Source: Candidatus Magnetocorallium paracelense
GTDB lineage: Bacteria > Nitrospirota > Thermodesulfovibrionia > Thermodesulfovibrionales > Magnetobacteriaceae
Direction: 5' to 3'
Length of the DNA: 64,000 nucleotides
Assembly: GCA_029001845.1 (NCBI GenBank)
Contig: JAREWP010000033.1
Coordinates: forward strand, 1 to 64,000
Notes under the pieces: model-generated
Told to the model about the DNA's origin: nothing
Databases searched by the model: none
The model's input: the letters and a program-made list of their open reading frames with translations, nothing else
Shown: piece after piece, positions 25,831 to 35,272 of the stretch
Numbering within the stretch: the first letter of the stretch is position 1
Layout of the letters: each line of letters starts with the position of its first letter
Made by a program: the position numbers and the translations under genes

Positions 25831-27149
25831 TGTTCGGATTATCTAAGAAAAAGAAAAATAAGCTCTTTGTTTTGGGTATTGACGGTGTTCCTTACACTCT
25901 GATCAAAGAGTTCTCAGATAAGGGACTCATGCCCAATCTGGATACACTGCGGAGTAAAGGGACGCTAATGAGCATGGACGCTTCTATACCGGATGTATCC
26001 TCTGTTTCATGGACCACCTTTATGACCGGTGTCAATCCCGGCAGGCACGGTATATACGGTTTTATGGATTTAAATCCCCGTACCTACGATATGATCTTTC
26101 CCAATTCATCAAGTATAAAAAGCGATACTCTCTGGGAGATACCGGGCATGTCTGACAAGAGGAGTATTGTACTGAATATTCCTTCCACCTATCCGGCAAA
26201 GCCTTTAAAGGGCATTCTTACAGCCGGATTCGTGGCTCTCGATCTCAAAAAGGCGACATATCCCGAATCTGCATATGAGTATTTAAAGAGTATCGATTAC
26301 AGAATGGACGTCAACGCCGCCAAAGCTGCGGAGTCCATGGATCTCCTTGTCGAGGATATAGAAGTTACATTTGCAAAAAGGAGAGAGGCAATACTCCATT
26401 TCATGAAAAATGAGGAGTGGGACCTTTTTATCGGTACGATTACCGAGTCGGACAGGCTTCATCACTTTCTGTGGTCCGCAGTGGAAGACAGCAAGCATAA
26501 ATTTTACGATTTTTTTACGGGCTTTTATAAACAAGTCGACGCATTGATCGGCGAAATAATCTCTTATTGCGAGGACATTCCCTTTATGATTGTCTCGGAT
26601 CACGGTTTTACGGCAATAAAAGAGGAAGTCTACATAAACAACTGGCTTAAAGAGAAGGGGTATTTGAATTTCAAAAACGATAAGCCTCAATCCGTTGGAG
26701 ACATCGGCAAGGGATCGAAGGCCTTTGCCATGGATCCTGCGAGAATCTATATCAATAGATCGAAAAAATACCCCCTTGGCGTGGTTGATACCGATAAGGC
26801 CTATGAGGACTTACGATTGCAGTTAAAAGATGAGCTTCTATCTTTTGAAATAGAGGGACAATCCGTAGTGCGGGACGTTTATATGAAAGAAGAAATTTAC
26901 TCAGGTCCTTTTACGGAATATGCTCCCGATATGGTGATAATCGGCAGGCAGGGCTTTGATTTAAAGGGCGCCGTCAATAAGCCGACATTGTATGGCAGAG
27001 GTATTTTTACGGGCTGCCATACACAGGACAACGCCACTTTTTTTCTCAACAGGCCGCTGAAAAAAGAGCGTATAAATATAGTGGATGTCGCCGGCATTAT
27101 GGCAGATTCGATGGGAGTGTCTCATAAAGGATTCGACAGCTCTTTATGA
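25830..27149 (+). CDS. type I phosphodiesterase/nucleotide pyrophosphatase-like protein
   Basis: A 439-residue alkaline-phosphatase-superfamily protein. LFVLGIDGVPYTLI (Asp ligand), SVSWTTFMTG (nucleophilic Thr/Ser region), ESDRLHHFLW and IVSDHGFTAIKEEVYINNWL (metal-binding Asp/His) and GCHTQ (late His) give the metal-site set in the right order. No signal peptide is visible, so it is cytoplasmic. It is translationally coupled to the EF-G-like gene. The substrate (nucleotide or phosphodiester) is unknown; related proteins are often called phosphodiesterases or phosphoglycerate mutase-like. Confidence 0.88.
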   Translation: MFGLSKKKKNKLFVLGIDGVPYTLIKEFSDKGLMPNLDTLRSKGTLMSMDASIPDVSSVSWTTFMTGVNPGRHGIYGFMDLNPRTYDMIFPNSSSIKSDTLWEIPGMSDKRSIVLNIPSTYPAKPLKGILTAGFVALDLKKATYPESAYEYLKSIDYRMDVNAAKAAESMDLLVEDIEVTFAKRREAILHFMKNEEWDLFIGTITESDRLHHFLWSAVEDSKHKFYDFFTGFYKQVDALIGEIISYCEDIPFMIVSDHGFTAIKEEVYINNWLKEKGYLNFKNDKPQSVGDIGKGSKAFAMDPARIYINRSKKYPLGVVDTDKAYEDLRLQLKDELLSFEIEGQSVVRDVYMKEEIYSGPFTEYAPDMVIIGRQGFDLKGAVNKPTLYGRGIFTGCHTQDNATFFLNRPLKKERINIVDVAGIMADSMGVSHKGFDSSL

Positions 27150-27164
27150 CATGATCATATACAA

Positions 27165-27265
27165 TTTAGCCACAGATTTATGGTCTTCTGAAAAGCAGAT
27201 TATAATCTCCTGATTTCCTCATAATCAATAAAAGCAGCGATAAACCTCATAAATCTGTGGCTAAA
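27165..27265. repeat. inverted-repeat pair around an AT-rich core
   Basis: A perfect 18-bp arm at 27165-27182 (TTTAGCCACAGATTTATG) has its inverse at 27248-27265. The 65-base middle is AT-rich. This CACAGATTT type of inverted repeat resembles common non-coding repeats. It lies after the phosphodiesterase stop and could give a strong RNA hairpin. No target duplication was found. Confidence 0.7.
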
Positions 27266-27467
27266 CAGCTTTTACAGACAGTCGTTGATTTTTTTCATTC
27301 TATTCTTTTATAATTATAACTTTAGATTTCATGCTAATCCAAAGTTGTGATTTCCTGGGCGCTTATTTTTTTGGAAATTCGATACAATACTTCTGCACCC
27401 ACTTTAGCCCGTTAAGGTCCTTGAAAGAGGCTGCTTAATATTTTATAATTTTAAAGGAGGAATTTTT

Positions 27468-27950
27468 ATGAGTATCAAAAGGAGTTTAACAATTTTGACA
27501 GTAACACTTTTTCTGCTAACTATTTCATTTGCAGGTTTAGCTACGGCAGGGGAGAAAAAGGCTCCGCCCTGGCCACCGCATATTACCAATATGGTGAAAG
27601 AGGCGAAAAAGAGTGTAAACGTTATTGATATGGAGGCATTTAAAGCTGTTGTAGATAACAAAGGAGATGCTATAATATTGGACGTAAGGGAGCCAAATGA
27701 ATTTAAATCGGGTCATGCTCCCGGAGCGATCAATATCCCCAGAGGTGTGCTTGAATTCAAAGTGTGGAAGGCCGTAGCAGGCTATCCGGGCAACACAAAG
27801 ACGGATTTGAAGATTTACACCTATTGTAAACTCGGAGGCAGGGGAATTTTAGCGGCTAAAACCCTTAAAGAAATAGGCTTTACAGATGTAACGGCAGTCG
27901 GCATGAAAGTGGCTGATTGGGTTAAAGCAGGATATCCTATTGAAAGATAA
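27468..27950 (+). CDS. exported rhodanese-like sulfurtransferase
   Basis: 160 residues with a signal peptide (hydrophobic 8-22, cleavage probably after ATA near residue 27). The rhodanese domain (about 50-158) has LDVREPNEFKSGHAPGAINIP and the active-site loop with C120 (YCKLGGRG). AAAGGAGGA precedes the ATG. It is in line with the Psr-type operon 25 bases downstream, where a periplasmic sulfur donor for polysulfide or thiosulfate would fit. Confidence 0.9.
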   Translation: MSIKRSLTILTVTLFLLTISFAGLATAGEKKAPPWPPHITNMVKEAKKSVNVIDMEAFKAVVDNKGDAIILDVREPNEFKSGHAPGAINIPRGVLEFKVWKAVAGYPGNTKTDLKIYTYCKLGGRGILAAKTLKEIGFTDVTAVGMKVADWVKAGYPIER

Positions 27951-27975
27951 AGATTAATTCACGAGGCAGAATAAA

Positions 27976-30168
27976 GTGAATCACAAGGGCATAACGAGGC
28001 GGACATTTTTAAAAGCCGCCGGAGGTGCGGCTACTGCTTTGAGTGCTTCCGGTGTTTTTGGCTTTGAAGAGTGGAAGAAGAAGAGTTATGCCTCTGCAAT
28101 AGAGAAGATTCCTACTCAGTGCCAGGGGTGTTGTGCGAATCGCTGCGGTATTTACGCCTATGTGAAAAACGGCAGAATTTGGAAAATCGAGGGCAATCCC
28201 AAGGCCCATAATAATGTTGGTTCCGTCTGCCCAAGGGGGCACGGATATATACATGAGCTTTACGATCCCGACAGAATAAAGCAGCCTCTAAAGAGGACCG
28301 AAAACGGTACATTTACGCCTGTTTCATGGGAACAGGCTTTCAGGGAAATTACCATGAAGCTCAATCTGTTAATTATGGATCACGGCCCTCAATCTCTGTT
28401 CTGGCTCCAATACCCTCTAGCCAACGCACCGCTCGTATTCAGATTCATGCACGCTCTTGGCTCTCCGAATACGATTTCACATGGTACGACCTGTTTTGTG
28501 GCCCGTAACGGTGCTTTCAAAATGACCTCCGGCGGCCTGCCGGACAACGACTTAAAGAACAGCAAATATATCATAATAATCGGAAGGAATCCCTGTGGCG
28601 GCATAAAACTCTATCAGATGAAGGATCTGGTGGAAGCCAAAGAAAAAGGCGCAAAAATTGTTGTAGTGGACCCGAGACACAACGAAACCGCCGCAATCGC
28701 CGATGAATGGCTCTCCATTAAACCGGGAACGGACCTCGCCTTTCTCCTTTCCATGCTCAATGTAATCATCAATGAAGAGCTTTACGATTTGGAATTTATT
28801 GAAAACTATACAGTCGGATTCGACAATCTTCTCGACGAAATTATCATGTATCCGCCGGAATGGGCGGAAAAGGTTTGCGACATACCAAAGGAGAAGATTT
28901 ACCGTATTGCCCGAGAATTGGCCTCTCACGCGCCGACCGCTCTGATTCACAGAGGCTACCACGGCGCTTACGGAGCGGGATATATAAACAGTTTTCAAAC
29001 GGCGCGCGCCGTTGCCATCGTAAACGCCGTGATTGGCAATTACGAAAGATCGGGCGGACTGTTTATGCCCTATAAGGCCAAACTGGGCTCTTTACAGGAG
29101 GGAGGACACCCGGCTCCGGGAATACCGACCGCACCCAAGGCGGACGGCGCCGGCATACCGGGCAGATATCCCGTCGCCTCCTATTCCAACGGAATCAGCC
29201 ACGCCGTACCGGAACTGGCGCTGGCAGGGGAATTAAAGGCCGGTTTTATCTATCATACAAATCCGGTCAGAACCAACCCCAACCCCAAAAGAGTAATAGC
29301 AGGGTATAAGAAACTGGATCTTCTGGTAACCATAGATTGCGTTATTTCCGAAACAGCGGCCTTGTCGGATTATATTTTACCGGAGTCCTTTTATCTGGAA
29401 AGGGATGACTCTGTCGATACAGTACATGGCGGTAAAAAGGCGCAGATAACACTTGTGCAAAAGGTGTTGGACCCGATGCACGACACAAAACCTCTTTTTG
29501 AAATTATTAAGGGCCTTTCCACGGGGCTGGGAGTTTCCAGATTTTTTAATTTTACTCAGGACGAGTATAATCAGCTCAAATTAAATCCCCTTGGAATATC
29601 TCTTACCGATTTAAAAAGAGAGGGTGTCATCGAAACGGGAGAAGAGTGGAAAGAGGGGTTTAAACCCTGCAAAACGCCTTCAAAAAAGATTGAAATATTT
29701 TCGGACAGGCTGGAGGCCTGGGGAATCGCACCCCTTCCAAGATGGCGGGAACCGCTGGTTTCGCCCGATCCCGACGATGCAACCTCCTTTCGCCTGCTCC
29801 ACGGAAAGCAGTCGGTTCATACAAACGCCATGACAGCCAATATTCCCATATTAATGGAGATGAGCAGACACTACAATATGATCCGGCTCTGGATGAACAG
29901 AGAGAGGGGAGAGAGGCTCGATTTAAAGGACGGAGACCTCGTTATTGTAGAATCAGATATAGGAAGAGGCGAAATCGCCGTCAAACTGACAGAGGGCCTG
30001 CACCCTTCGGCAGTATGGCTGCCAAGCGGTTACGGCGTGTTTTCAAAATATCTCCATACAGCCAAAAACATCGGACTCTCTTATAATGATTTTGTACCCA
30101 CATATTTCGATCCCATAGTAGGGCATGCCATGACTTCAGAAGTAATCGTGAGAGTAAAAAAGGTGTAA
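27976..30168 (+). CDS. Psr/Phs-type molybdopterin oxidoreductase catalytic subunit
   Basis: 730 residues, starting at GTG. A Tat signal (TRRTFLKAAG, 7-16) exports the folded enzyme. The N-terminal 4Fe-4S site has C49, C53 and C57 with C85 after a 27-residue spacer (pattern C-x3-C-x3-C-x27-C). C173 in GTTCFVARNGAF stands at the usual Mo-ligand position and points to the polysulfide/thiosulfate/tetrathionate reductase branch rather than nitrate reductase. It ends with the standard molydopterin dinucleotide-binding domain. It forms a complex with the FeS and NrfD-type subunits encoded downstream. The electron acceptor (polysulfide, thiosulfate or another) cannot be fixed from sequence. Confidence 0.92.
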   Translation: MNHKGITRRTFLKAAGGAATALSASGVFGFEEWKKKSYASAIEKIPTQCQGCCANRCGIYAYVKNGRIWKIEGNPKAHNNVGSVCPRGHGYIHELYDPDRIKQPLKRTENGTFTPVSWEQAFREITMKLNLLIMDHGPQSLFWLQYPLANAPLVFRFMHALGSPNTISHGTTCFVARNGAFKMTSGGLPDNDLKNSKYIIIIGRNPCGGIKLYQMKDLVEAKEKGAKIVVVDPRHNETAAIADEWLSIKPGTDLAFLLSMLNVIINEELYDLEFIENYTVGFDNLLDEIIMYPPEWAEKVCDIPKEKIYRIARELASHAPTALIHRGYHGAYGAGYINSFQTARAVAIVNAVIGNYERSGGLFMPYKAKLGSLQEGGHPAPGIPTAPKADGAGIPGRYPVASYSNGISHAVPELALAGELKAGFIYHTNPVRTNPNPKRVIAGYKKLDLLVTIDCVISETAALSDYILPESFYLERDDSVDTVHGGKKAQITLVQKVLDPMHDTKPLFEIIKGLSTGLGVSRFFNFTQDEYNQLKLNPLGISLTDLKREGVIETGEEWKEGFKPCKTPSKKIEIFSDRLEAWGIAPLPRWREPLVSPDPDDATSFRLLHGKQSVHTNAMTANIPILMEMSRHYNMIRLWMNRERGERLDLKDGDLVIVESDIGRGEIAVKLTEGLHPSAVWLPSGYGVFSKYLHTAKNIGLSYNDFVPTYFDPIVGHAMTSEVIVRVKKV

Positions 30169-30729
30169 ATGGAGAATATGCGGCAAAAGAAAAAATGGGC
30201 TATGTTTATTGACGCCACAAAATGCGTGGGCTGTCATGCCTGTCGAATCGCATGTCAGAATCAGAATGCCATTACTCCAAAGGAGTATTATAACCGAATC
30301 GAAGAACAGGAGTTCGGGAAATATCCTGACTATAACAGACGTTTTTTCCCTGTTCAGTGCCAACACTGCGACAATCCGCCCTGCGTTACGGTTTGTCCCA
30401 CAGGCGCCTCTTATAAGCGTGACGACGGAGTGGTGCTCGTGGATATCGACAGGTGCATAGGGTGTAAATACTGCATACTCTCATGCCCCTATGAAGCGAG
30501 GATCGTTAACGAAGAGCACGGATATGTCCATAAATGCAGGTTTTGCATAGAGTTCGTCGAAAGCGGCGAAAGCCCGGCCTGCATGACTACCTGCCCCACA
30601 GGCGTAAGGGTGTTCGGCGATTTGAACGATCCCCAAAGCGAGATATCGAAAATAGTTACAACCAAAAAACCGGAAAAATTTCGAAAGGATTTAAATACGG
30701 ACCCGTCAATTTTTTATAAGAAGGTGTGA
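30169..30729 (+). CDS. four-cluster ferredoxin subunit (PsrB/PhsB-like)
   Basis: 186 residues. Four Cys groups bind 4Fe-4S clusters: CVGCHACRIAC (about 19-29), CQHCDNPPCVTVCPTG, CIGCKYCILSCPYEA and CRFCIEFVESGESPACMTTCPTG. Length and spacing match the electron-transfer subunit of the DMSO reductase superfamily. It starts right after the stop of the catalytic subunit and passes electrons from the membrane anchor (32316-33230). No signal; co-exported with the Tat partner. Confidence 0.93.
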   Translation: MENMRQKKKWAMFIDATKCVGCHACRIACQNQNAITPKEYYNRIEEQEFGKYPDYNRRFFPVQCQHCDNPPCVTVCPTGASYKRDDGVVLVDIDRCIGCKYCILSCPYEARIVNEEHGYVHKCRFCIEFVESGESPACMTTCPTGVRVFGDLNDPQSEISKIVTTKKPEKFRKDLNTDPSIFYKKV

Positions 30730-30800
30730 TAAAACATTGAACCGTTGTAAGTGCTTAAGATTTTTCTCTCTGTCTCATAACATCCTCCGTTGAACGTAAA

Positions 30801-31058
30801 ATGCCAATAATTAGTCGATTTCTCGAAATTATTATAGCAGTGTACTGGGATGATCATTTGCCTCCACATTTTCATGCTAAATATGGAGGATATGAGATAA
30901 CAGTAAATATAAACAATGGTATAATCGAAGGCAGGTTCCCTAAACGGGCCCTACGACATGTATTGGAGTGGTATGAGCTTCATAAAGAAGAATTGTTGGA
31001 GGATTGGGAGCTTTGCAGAAAACAAGAACCACTTAAACCTATAGAACCGTTGGAGTAA
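30801..31058 (+). CDS. DUF4160 protein (possible toxin-antitoxin pair member)
   Basis: An 85-residue protein with the DUF4160 core: IIIAVYWDDHLPPHFHAKYGGYE. DUF4160 and DUF2442 genes often occur together and have been suspected to be toxin-antitoxin-like pairs; the biochemical role is unknown. It sits, with its partner three bases downstream, inside an operon whose other genes serve one respiratory enzyme, so it was probably inserted. No strong ribosome site is visible before the ATG. Confidence 0.8.
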   Translation: MPIISRFLEIIIAVYWDDHLPPHFHAKYGGYEITVNINNGIIEGRFPKRALRHVLEWYELHKEELLEDWELCRKQEPLKPIEPLE

Positions 31059-31061
31059 AGA

Positions 31062-31349
31062 ATGATTTTACATGTAACTCATGCAAAATATGTAGGCGAT
31101 TATCGAGTAGAAGTGGCCTTTAACGATGGCCGTAAAGGAGTAGCCGATTTGTCGGGACTCCTAAGAGGTGCAATTTTAAAACCCTTGAAAGATAAGAGTT
31201 TATTTTCACAATTGAGAGTAGATGAAGAGCTGGAAACCATTGCATGGCCAAATGGCGCGGATTTAGCTCCTGAATATATCTATTTTCAGATATTTAAAAA
31301 CGAAAAAGAGTTACAAGAGAAATTTAGAAGTTGGGGGTATCTTGCATAA
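31062..31349 (+). CDS. DUF2442 protein, partner of the DUF4160 gene
   Basis: A 95-residue protein matching DUF2442 (YRVEVAFNDGRKGVADLSGLL and the late WPNGADLAPEYIYFQI). It lies three bases after DUF4160 and directly before the chaperone gene (TAAATG, no space). Whether the pair is a toxin-antitoxin system is unproven. Its tight fit into the operon suggests continued transcription through it. Confidence 0.85.
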   Translation: MILHVTHAKYVGDYRVEVAFNDGRKGVADLSGLLRGAILKPLKDKSLFSQLRVDEELETIAWPNGADLAPEYIYFQIFKNEKELQEKFRSWGYLA

Positions 31350-31955
31350 ATGTTGTATTCTTTCGAAGTAAAGAGCGAAATATCTAAACTCCTGGCTTGT
31401 CTGCTTTCTCCACCGGACAGGGAGATAACGGACGCGTTGAATTCCAATTATATATTTGAACGGCTCTCCGATTTCTTTTTGGATAACCAGGTAAGATTAT
31501 ACTTTTTAAGAGATCGAAACTTTTCCGAAGAGGAGTTGTCCGATGATTACTACTACAGTTTTTTTGAAAAAAAGGTGAGCCTAATCGAATCCTTTTATAA
31601 ACCATGGACCGAAGATAGAGAGTGCAGGTCTGTCATGGCGGGAGAGAAGGGCTTGTTAATGGGAGACCACGCCCTCCATATGAAGGCATTATATGAGATG
31701 TATAATCTTGAAATATCCTTCGATATCAGCACACAGCCGGACCATTTGGTATTTGAACTCGATTTTTTGTCTTTTCTCTATACGAACTATAGCAAAAGAG
31801 AAGCGCTTCAATTCATAACGGATCACTTGGACTGGACGTCGGATCTCTATAGCGAGTCACGGAAAGCAGGAATTTCTGAATTCTATGGAGAGGTAATCGG
31901 AACAGTAGACTTTTTTGTAGAAAATGAGAAAGCCGGTTTGGATGCTTATAATTAA
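31350..31955 (+). CDS. TorD/DmsD-like chaperone for the molybdoenzyme
   Basis: 201 residues, all-helical by appearance. MLYSFEVKSEISKLLACLLSPPDREI and the central YEMYNLEI...PDHLVFELDFLSFLYT match the TorD/NarJ fold; E-L-D-F-L-S-F-L is a typical conserved stretch. This family binds the Tat signal of its enzyme and aids cofactor insertion. The cognate subunit is almost surely the Tat-tagged protein at 27976. It is separated from psrAB-like genes by the DUF pair. Confidence 0.85.
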   Translation: MLYSFEVKSEISKLLACLLSPPDREITDALNSNYIFERLSDFFLDNQVRLYFLRDRNFSEEELSDDYYYSFFEKKVSLIESFYKPWTEDRECRSVMAGEKGLLMGDHALHMKALYEMYNLEISFDISTQPDHLVFELDFLSFLYTNYSKREALQFITDHLDWTSDLYSESRKAGISEFYGEVIGTVDFFVENEKAGLDAYN

Positions 31956-32034
31956 TTAAAAAAAAGTTGCCGCCAGAGGCAGCTGAACTTGATTCTTGCG
32001 CCTTTACAACATAATATACTTTTGGAGAGATTAT

Positions 32035-32277
32035 ATGATTAAGAAGATCGTATTGATGTTTTTATCTCTTTTTGTTTTTTCATGCACTGAAAAGAAACCT
32101 GATCCGGAGGTAATAGAAAGTAACTACTCCGATATCTGGGATATGGTGGCATCCGAAACTGTCAATAACTCAGAGGATGATTCAATAGGCGCAGAGCCCA
32201 AGGATTCGATAGTTGCATTCAGGGATAAATCGCTTGCCACAGGGACAGACTCGGCGCCTGTCATAGCCCACGGTTGA
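32035..32277 (+). CDS. small putative lipoprotein in the Psr-type operon
   Basis: 80 residues. MIKKIVLMFLSLFVFSC is a lipoprotein signal with the lipid-attachment Cys at 17, followed by a charged, low-complexity region with no fold (EKKPDPEVIESNYSDIW onward). GGAGAG precedes the ATG at 32035; an upstream GTG-type frame from 31996 is rejected. It precedes the NrfD-like anchor by 38 bases. Function unknown, probably an outer-membrane or periplasmic accessory. Confidence 0.6.
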   Translation: MIKKIVLMFLSLFVFSCTEKKPDPEVIESNYSDIWDMVASETVNNSEDDSIGAEPKDSIVAFRDKSLATGTDSAPVIAHG

Positions 32278-32315
32278 AGCTGAAAGAGGCTCCGGTCCGG
32301 AGCATGAGGATTTAA

Positions 32316-33230
32316 ATGGAACACATTTATTGGGGAAAACTAATTACTTTTTATCTCTTTTGCGCAGGCATCAGCGCCGGCGCGTTGATAGTCTCTGTAT
32401 GCGCTTCAATTATTGACAACATCCGTTATGAAGGGATCATTAAAACAGGCGCTTATATAGCCCCCTTTCCCATAAGTTTCGGCACCCTTAGCCTGGTATT
32501 CGATCTTGAAAAACCTCTTTCCTTTTGGAAGCTCTTTACAACCTTCCAACCGGACTCGATTATGTCCATCGGGGCCTGGCTGATACTCTTTTTTTCAATT
32601 GTTAGTCTTATATATTTGTACAAGCACCTGCCAGGTGTATATAGCGGGAGGAGACCAGGCAGTCTGCTAAAAACAGCGGCTCTGTTGTCAGCCTTCGGAG
32701 TTTCCGTTTACACAGGCATACTCCTTTGTACCTTAACAGCCAGACCCTTTTGGAATACCCCCATGGTGCCAATGCTTTTTTTTATATCCGCCGTAATCGA
32801 CGGTGCAGCTGCCATAGGTTTTATTCTCTTTTTCTTTAAACCCGGCAAACCGACGCCACAGGAAATGAGGAAGAGTAAGTCCTTTCTGCACAACATCGAT
32901 ATTGTCTTACTGCTCTTTTTCGTTGTAGCTCTTACTCTATTCCTCATAGGTCTCCATACATCATCCACAAGCGCCGCCGAAGCGGTTCGCATAATAACAG
33001 GCGGTCATTTCACATTCCATTTCTGGTTTTACGTCATCCTCGCAGGCGTTGTCATACCGGCGATATATGAATTATACGGATTTCTCTCCCATGAAAAAAA
33101 CGTTTATACCCGGGAAAAAGAGAGAACCTGGATTGCAGGACTGGTTTGCACTCTTATCCTCCTTGGTGGATATATGCTGAGATATATCGTAATATACTCC
33201 GGTCAGATGACTCATTCAATTGTATATTAG
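32316..33230 (+). CDS. NrfD/PsrC-like membrane anchor
   Basis: A 304-residue polytopic membrane protein with about eight hydrophobic helices (first: LITFYLFCAGISAGALIV). The pattern matches the NrfD/PsrC quinol-binding subunit of Mo-oxidoreductases. It would link the quinone pool to the FeS subunit. It is the last gene of the operon, which reads rhodanese, PsrA-, PsrB-like, [DUF4160, DUF2442], chaperone, lipoprotein, PsrC-like. Confidence 0.88.
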   Translation: MEHIYWGKLITFYLFCAGISAGALIVSVCASIIDNIRYEGIIKTGAYIAPFPISFGTLSLVFDLEKPLSFWKLFTTFQPDSIMSIGAWLILFFSIVSLIYLYKHLPGVYSGRRPGSLLKTAALLSAFGVSVYTGILLCTLTARPFWNTPMVPMLFFISAVIDGAAAIGFILFFFKPGKPTPQEMRKSKSFLHNIDIVLLLFFVVALTLFLIGLHTSSTSAAEAVRIITGGHFTFHFWFYVILAGVVIPAIYELYGFLSHEKNVYTREKERTWIAGLVCTLILLGGYMLRYIVIYSGQMTHSIVY

Positions 33231-33258
33231 CGGTATACCACTTCTATTATAACCCTCT

Positions 33259-34194
33259 CTATTCCATGAAAATATTTTCCTCCTTTAATACTTGTCTGAC
33301 AAAATCCGCTTCCAACTCCAATACATCTGCGATATGTTCAGGCTGCATATTTGCTCTTTTATATAGTTTTACTATGGACTCATGCACTCCTCTTTCCATT
33401 CCCCTTTCCATCCCTTTTTCCATCCCTTTTTCCATCCCCTTTTTCATTCCTATTCTTTCGGCAGTCGTTACATACGGCATCTTTCTCTCCTCCTCATATT
33501 TTATGATCTCCTCATGAAACTTTATGGACAACTCATCAGGTAAGCCCATTATCCAGTCTATGAACCTGTATAAATTCAGAATATCCCTCTTCTCATATCC
33601 CTTTCCATACAGCGCTTTTACCAATGTTATTTTCCAAAACAACCTCTCATGCCTGTCTCTCTTTGTTTCAAGACTCTTTAAATGAGCGTATGTTATTATC
33701 TCAAATGGATTCTTCGCCTCCTCTATCTCTATCCTCCCCCTGTAATCTGTCAGCTTTATCGCGGGAAATTCAAATCGAAGCGCAAAACCCCACCTCTTTA
33801 CCTCATATACTTCAGGTCGGTATCCTTCGTCTTCATCGGTTAGCAGTACTAATGTAATTACCTCTTTCCCGTATCTGTCATATATCCTGTAATTGTATAC
33901 ATACAGCCTCCGCTCAAATCCTTTCTCATTTGACCCTTGGACCTCCAGGTGGATCAGAAGCCATTTCTCTTCGCCTGTATTGAGATACACTTTTACAAGC
34001 TTATCGGTATATCTCCTCTTCTCCTCGGACTCCTTGACTATCTTGTTGAACTCCTTATCAAGAAATTCTATCCCCCTTGCAAAATCTATGTCTCTGTGAA
34101 CAGCCGGAAAATAGTAGTATAAAAAATCATCAAAGTAGTTTTCTATGACTTCCTTCCAGCCGCTGTCATAATCGGATTGGTTCTTTTTCTCCAT
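33259..34194 (-). CDS. Rpn-family PD-(D/E)XK nuclease-like protein
   Basis: 311 residues. The N-terminal two thirds resembles Rpn/YhgA-like proteins (recombination-promoting nuclease/putative transposase): YFPAVHRDIDFARGIEFLDKEF, D...LLIHLEVQG (catalytic E-x-Q) and the LYVYNYRIYDRYGKEVITLVLLTDE strand. The C-terminal tail holds tetrapeptide repeats GMKK-GMEK-GMEK-GMER-GMER before GVHESIVKLY. Such repeats are 12 bp in DNA and prone to copy-number change. A truncated duplicate of the last third is at 36994-37363. The family is linked to DNA cutting and recombination; the role here is unknown. Confidence 0.82.
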   Translation of the reverse strand: MEKKNQSDYDSGWKEVIENYFDDFLYYYFPAVHRDIDFARGIEFLDKEFNKIVKESEEKRRYTDKLVKVYLNTGEEKWLLIHLEVQGSNEKGFERRLYVYNYRIYDRYGKEVITLVLLTDEDEGYRPEVYEVKRWGFALRFEFPAIKLTDYRGRIEIEEAKNPFEIITYAHLKSLETKRDRHERLFWKITLVKALYGKGYEKRDILNLYRFIDWIMGLPDELSIKFHEEIIKYEEERKMPYVTTAERIGMKKGMEKGMEKGMERGMERGVHESIVKLYKRANMQPEHIADVLELEADFVRQVLKEENIFME

Positions 34195-34372
34195 ATTGAC
34201 TCAGTATCGTCACGATTCGCAAGTAACTGCCTGATCTCTATTAATTATAATTCCTTGTATATTATAAAGGCAAAACTCATCATGACAAGCATGAATAATG
34301 CTGACTGCTGTTTATAGGATTAATAATTGTAACACAGCCAAGAAGGCCGGAATCCGGATGTTCCAGGGTCGA

Positions 34373-35251
34373 TCACTTCTCTGAGAGTAGGCCTATAGCA
34401 ATAATCTCCAACGGTTCGGCGCCGTTATTTTCTACACCTATAGAACTGCCTGCCGGACAGGCCATGGAGTCCCCTGCCCGTACAGGATAAGTTGCACCGT
34501 TTACAGTACCTGCTCCTTTGCCTTTGAGCAGGTAGTAAACTTCCTCCAATTCTACACATCCATGTGCGCCAATGGAACTTCCCGGCGGCAGCAAATAGTG
34601 GCGTACATATTGCCAGTTCGTAACAAAATCCTCGCTCGTCCAGACATCCCTCCAAAATACGACACCCTTTCCGTCGAAATAGCTCTCCTGAGGTGTAAGG
34701 AGTTGAGAATCTAAACGATCCCACATAAAGGGCGGCGGCGAATCAAGGGGCGCGTTGAAGAGATCGTTATCAAGATCGAGGGGTATGTCCGGTTTACCTG
34801 AATAGGAGACACCTACATTCATCCATTGCACCGGACGATCGAGTGGGTTGAAAATACCATGGGATCCGCTCACAGAGCTGAGCACGGCGACAGTTGAAGA
34901 TATCGCAGCCGTTTGGCCGTTCACGGTAAAATGAGCATAGTTATCGAAAATAAAATACATCTCCTCCGATTGTTCATGTCTGTGTTCGCCTATGCTGCTT
35001 TTCGGATGGAGAATTCCGCGGTGTAAGAAGAGGAAATTACCGGAAAAGATATCTCTACTTGTCAACTCCATATAAGAGAGCGCACCGGCCCCTTGATGGG
35101 GGGTATGAAAGGTCTCATACATGGTAGGATCGTTTCTCCCGAAATAGGGGTTGTAATCGAAATCAGGATGCTCTGACATGGCGTCTCTATGATTTGCCAT
35201 TAAAATAAATAAAACGAATATGGCGACGAAAAAAAGTTTGTTATTTTTCAT
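34373..35251 (-). CDS. exported bicupin protein
   Basis: 292 residues with a signal peptide (FFVAIFVLFILMANHRDAMS, about 7-26). Two cupin domains: the first has GEHRHEQSEEMYFI with His/His/Glu ligands (about 90-105) and a later SGSHGIFNP His; the second has GAHGCVELEEVYYLL (about 238-252) and lacks the second His of the first motif. The family covers isomerases, dioxygenases and storage proteins, so the substrate is open. Stands alone between an Rpn-type gene and a PTPS-related membrane protein, all on the minus strand. Confidence 0.82.
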   Translation of the reverse strand: MKNNKLFFVAIFVLFILMANHRDAMSEHPDFDYNPYFGRNDPTMYETFHTPHQGAGALSYMELTSRDIFSGNFLFLHRGILHPKSSIGEHRHEQSEEMYFIFDNYAHFTVNGQTAAISSTVAVLSSVSGSHGIFNPLDRPVQWMNVGVSYSGKPDIPLDLDNDLFNAPLDSPPPFMWDRLDSQLLTPQESYFDGKGVVFWRDVWTSEDFVTNWQYVRHYLLPPGSSIGAHGCVELEEVYYLLKGKGAGTVNGATYPVRAGDSMACPAGSSIGVENNGAEPLEIIAIGLLSEK

Positions 35252-35272
35252 AAATTGCTTACCTCAACATAG

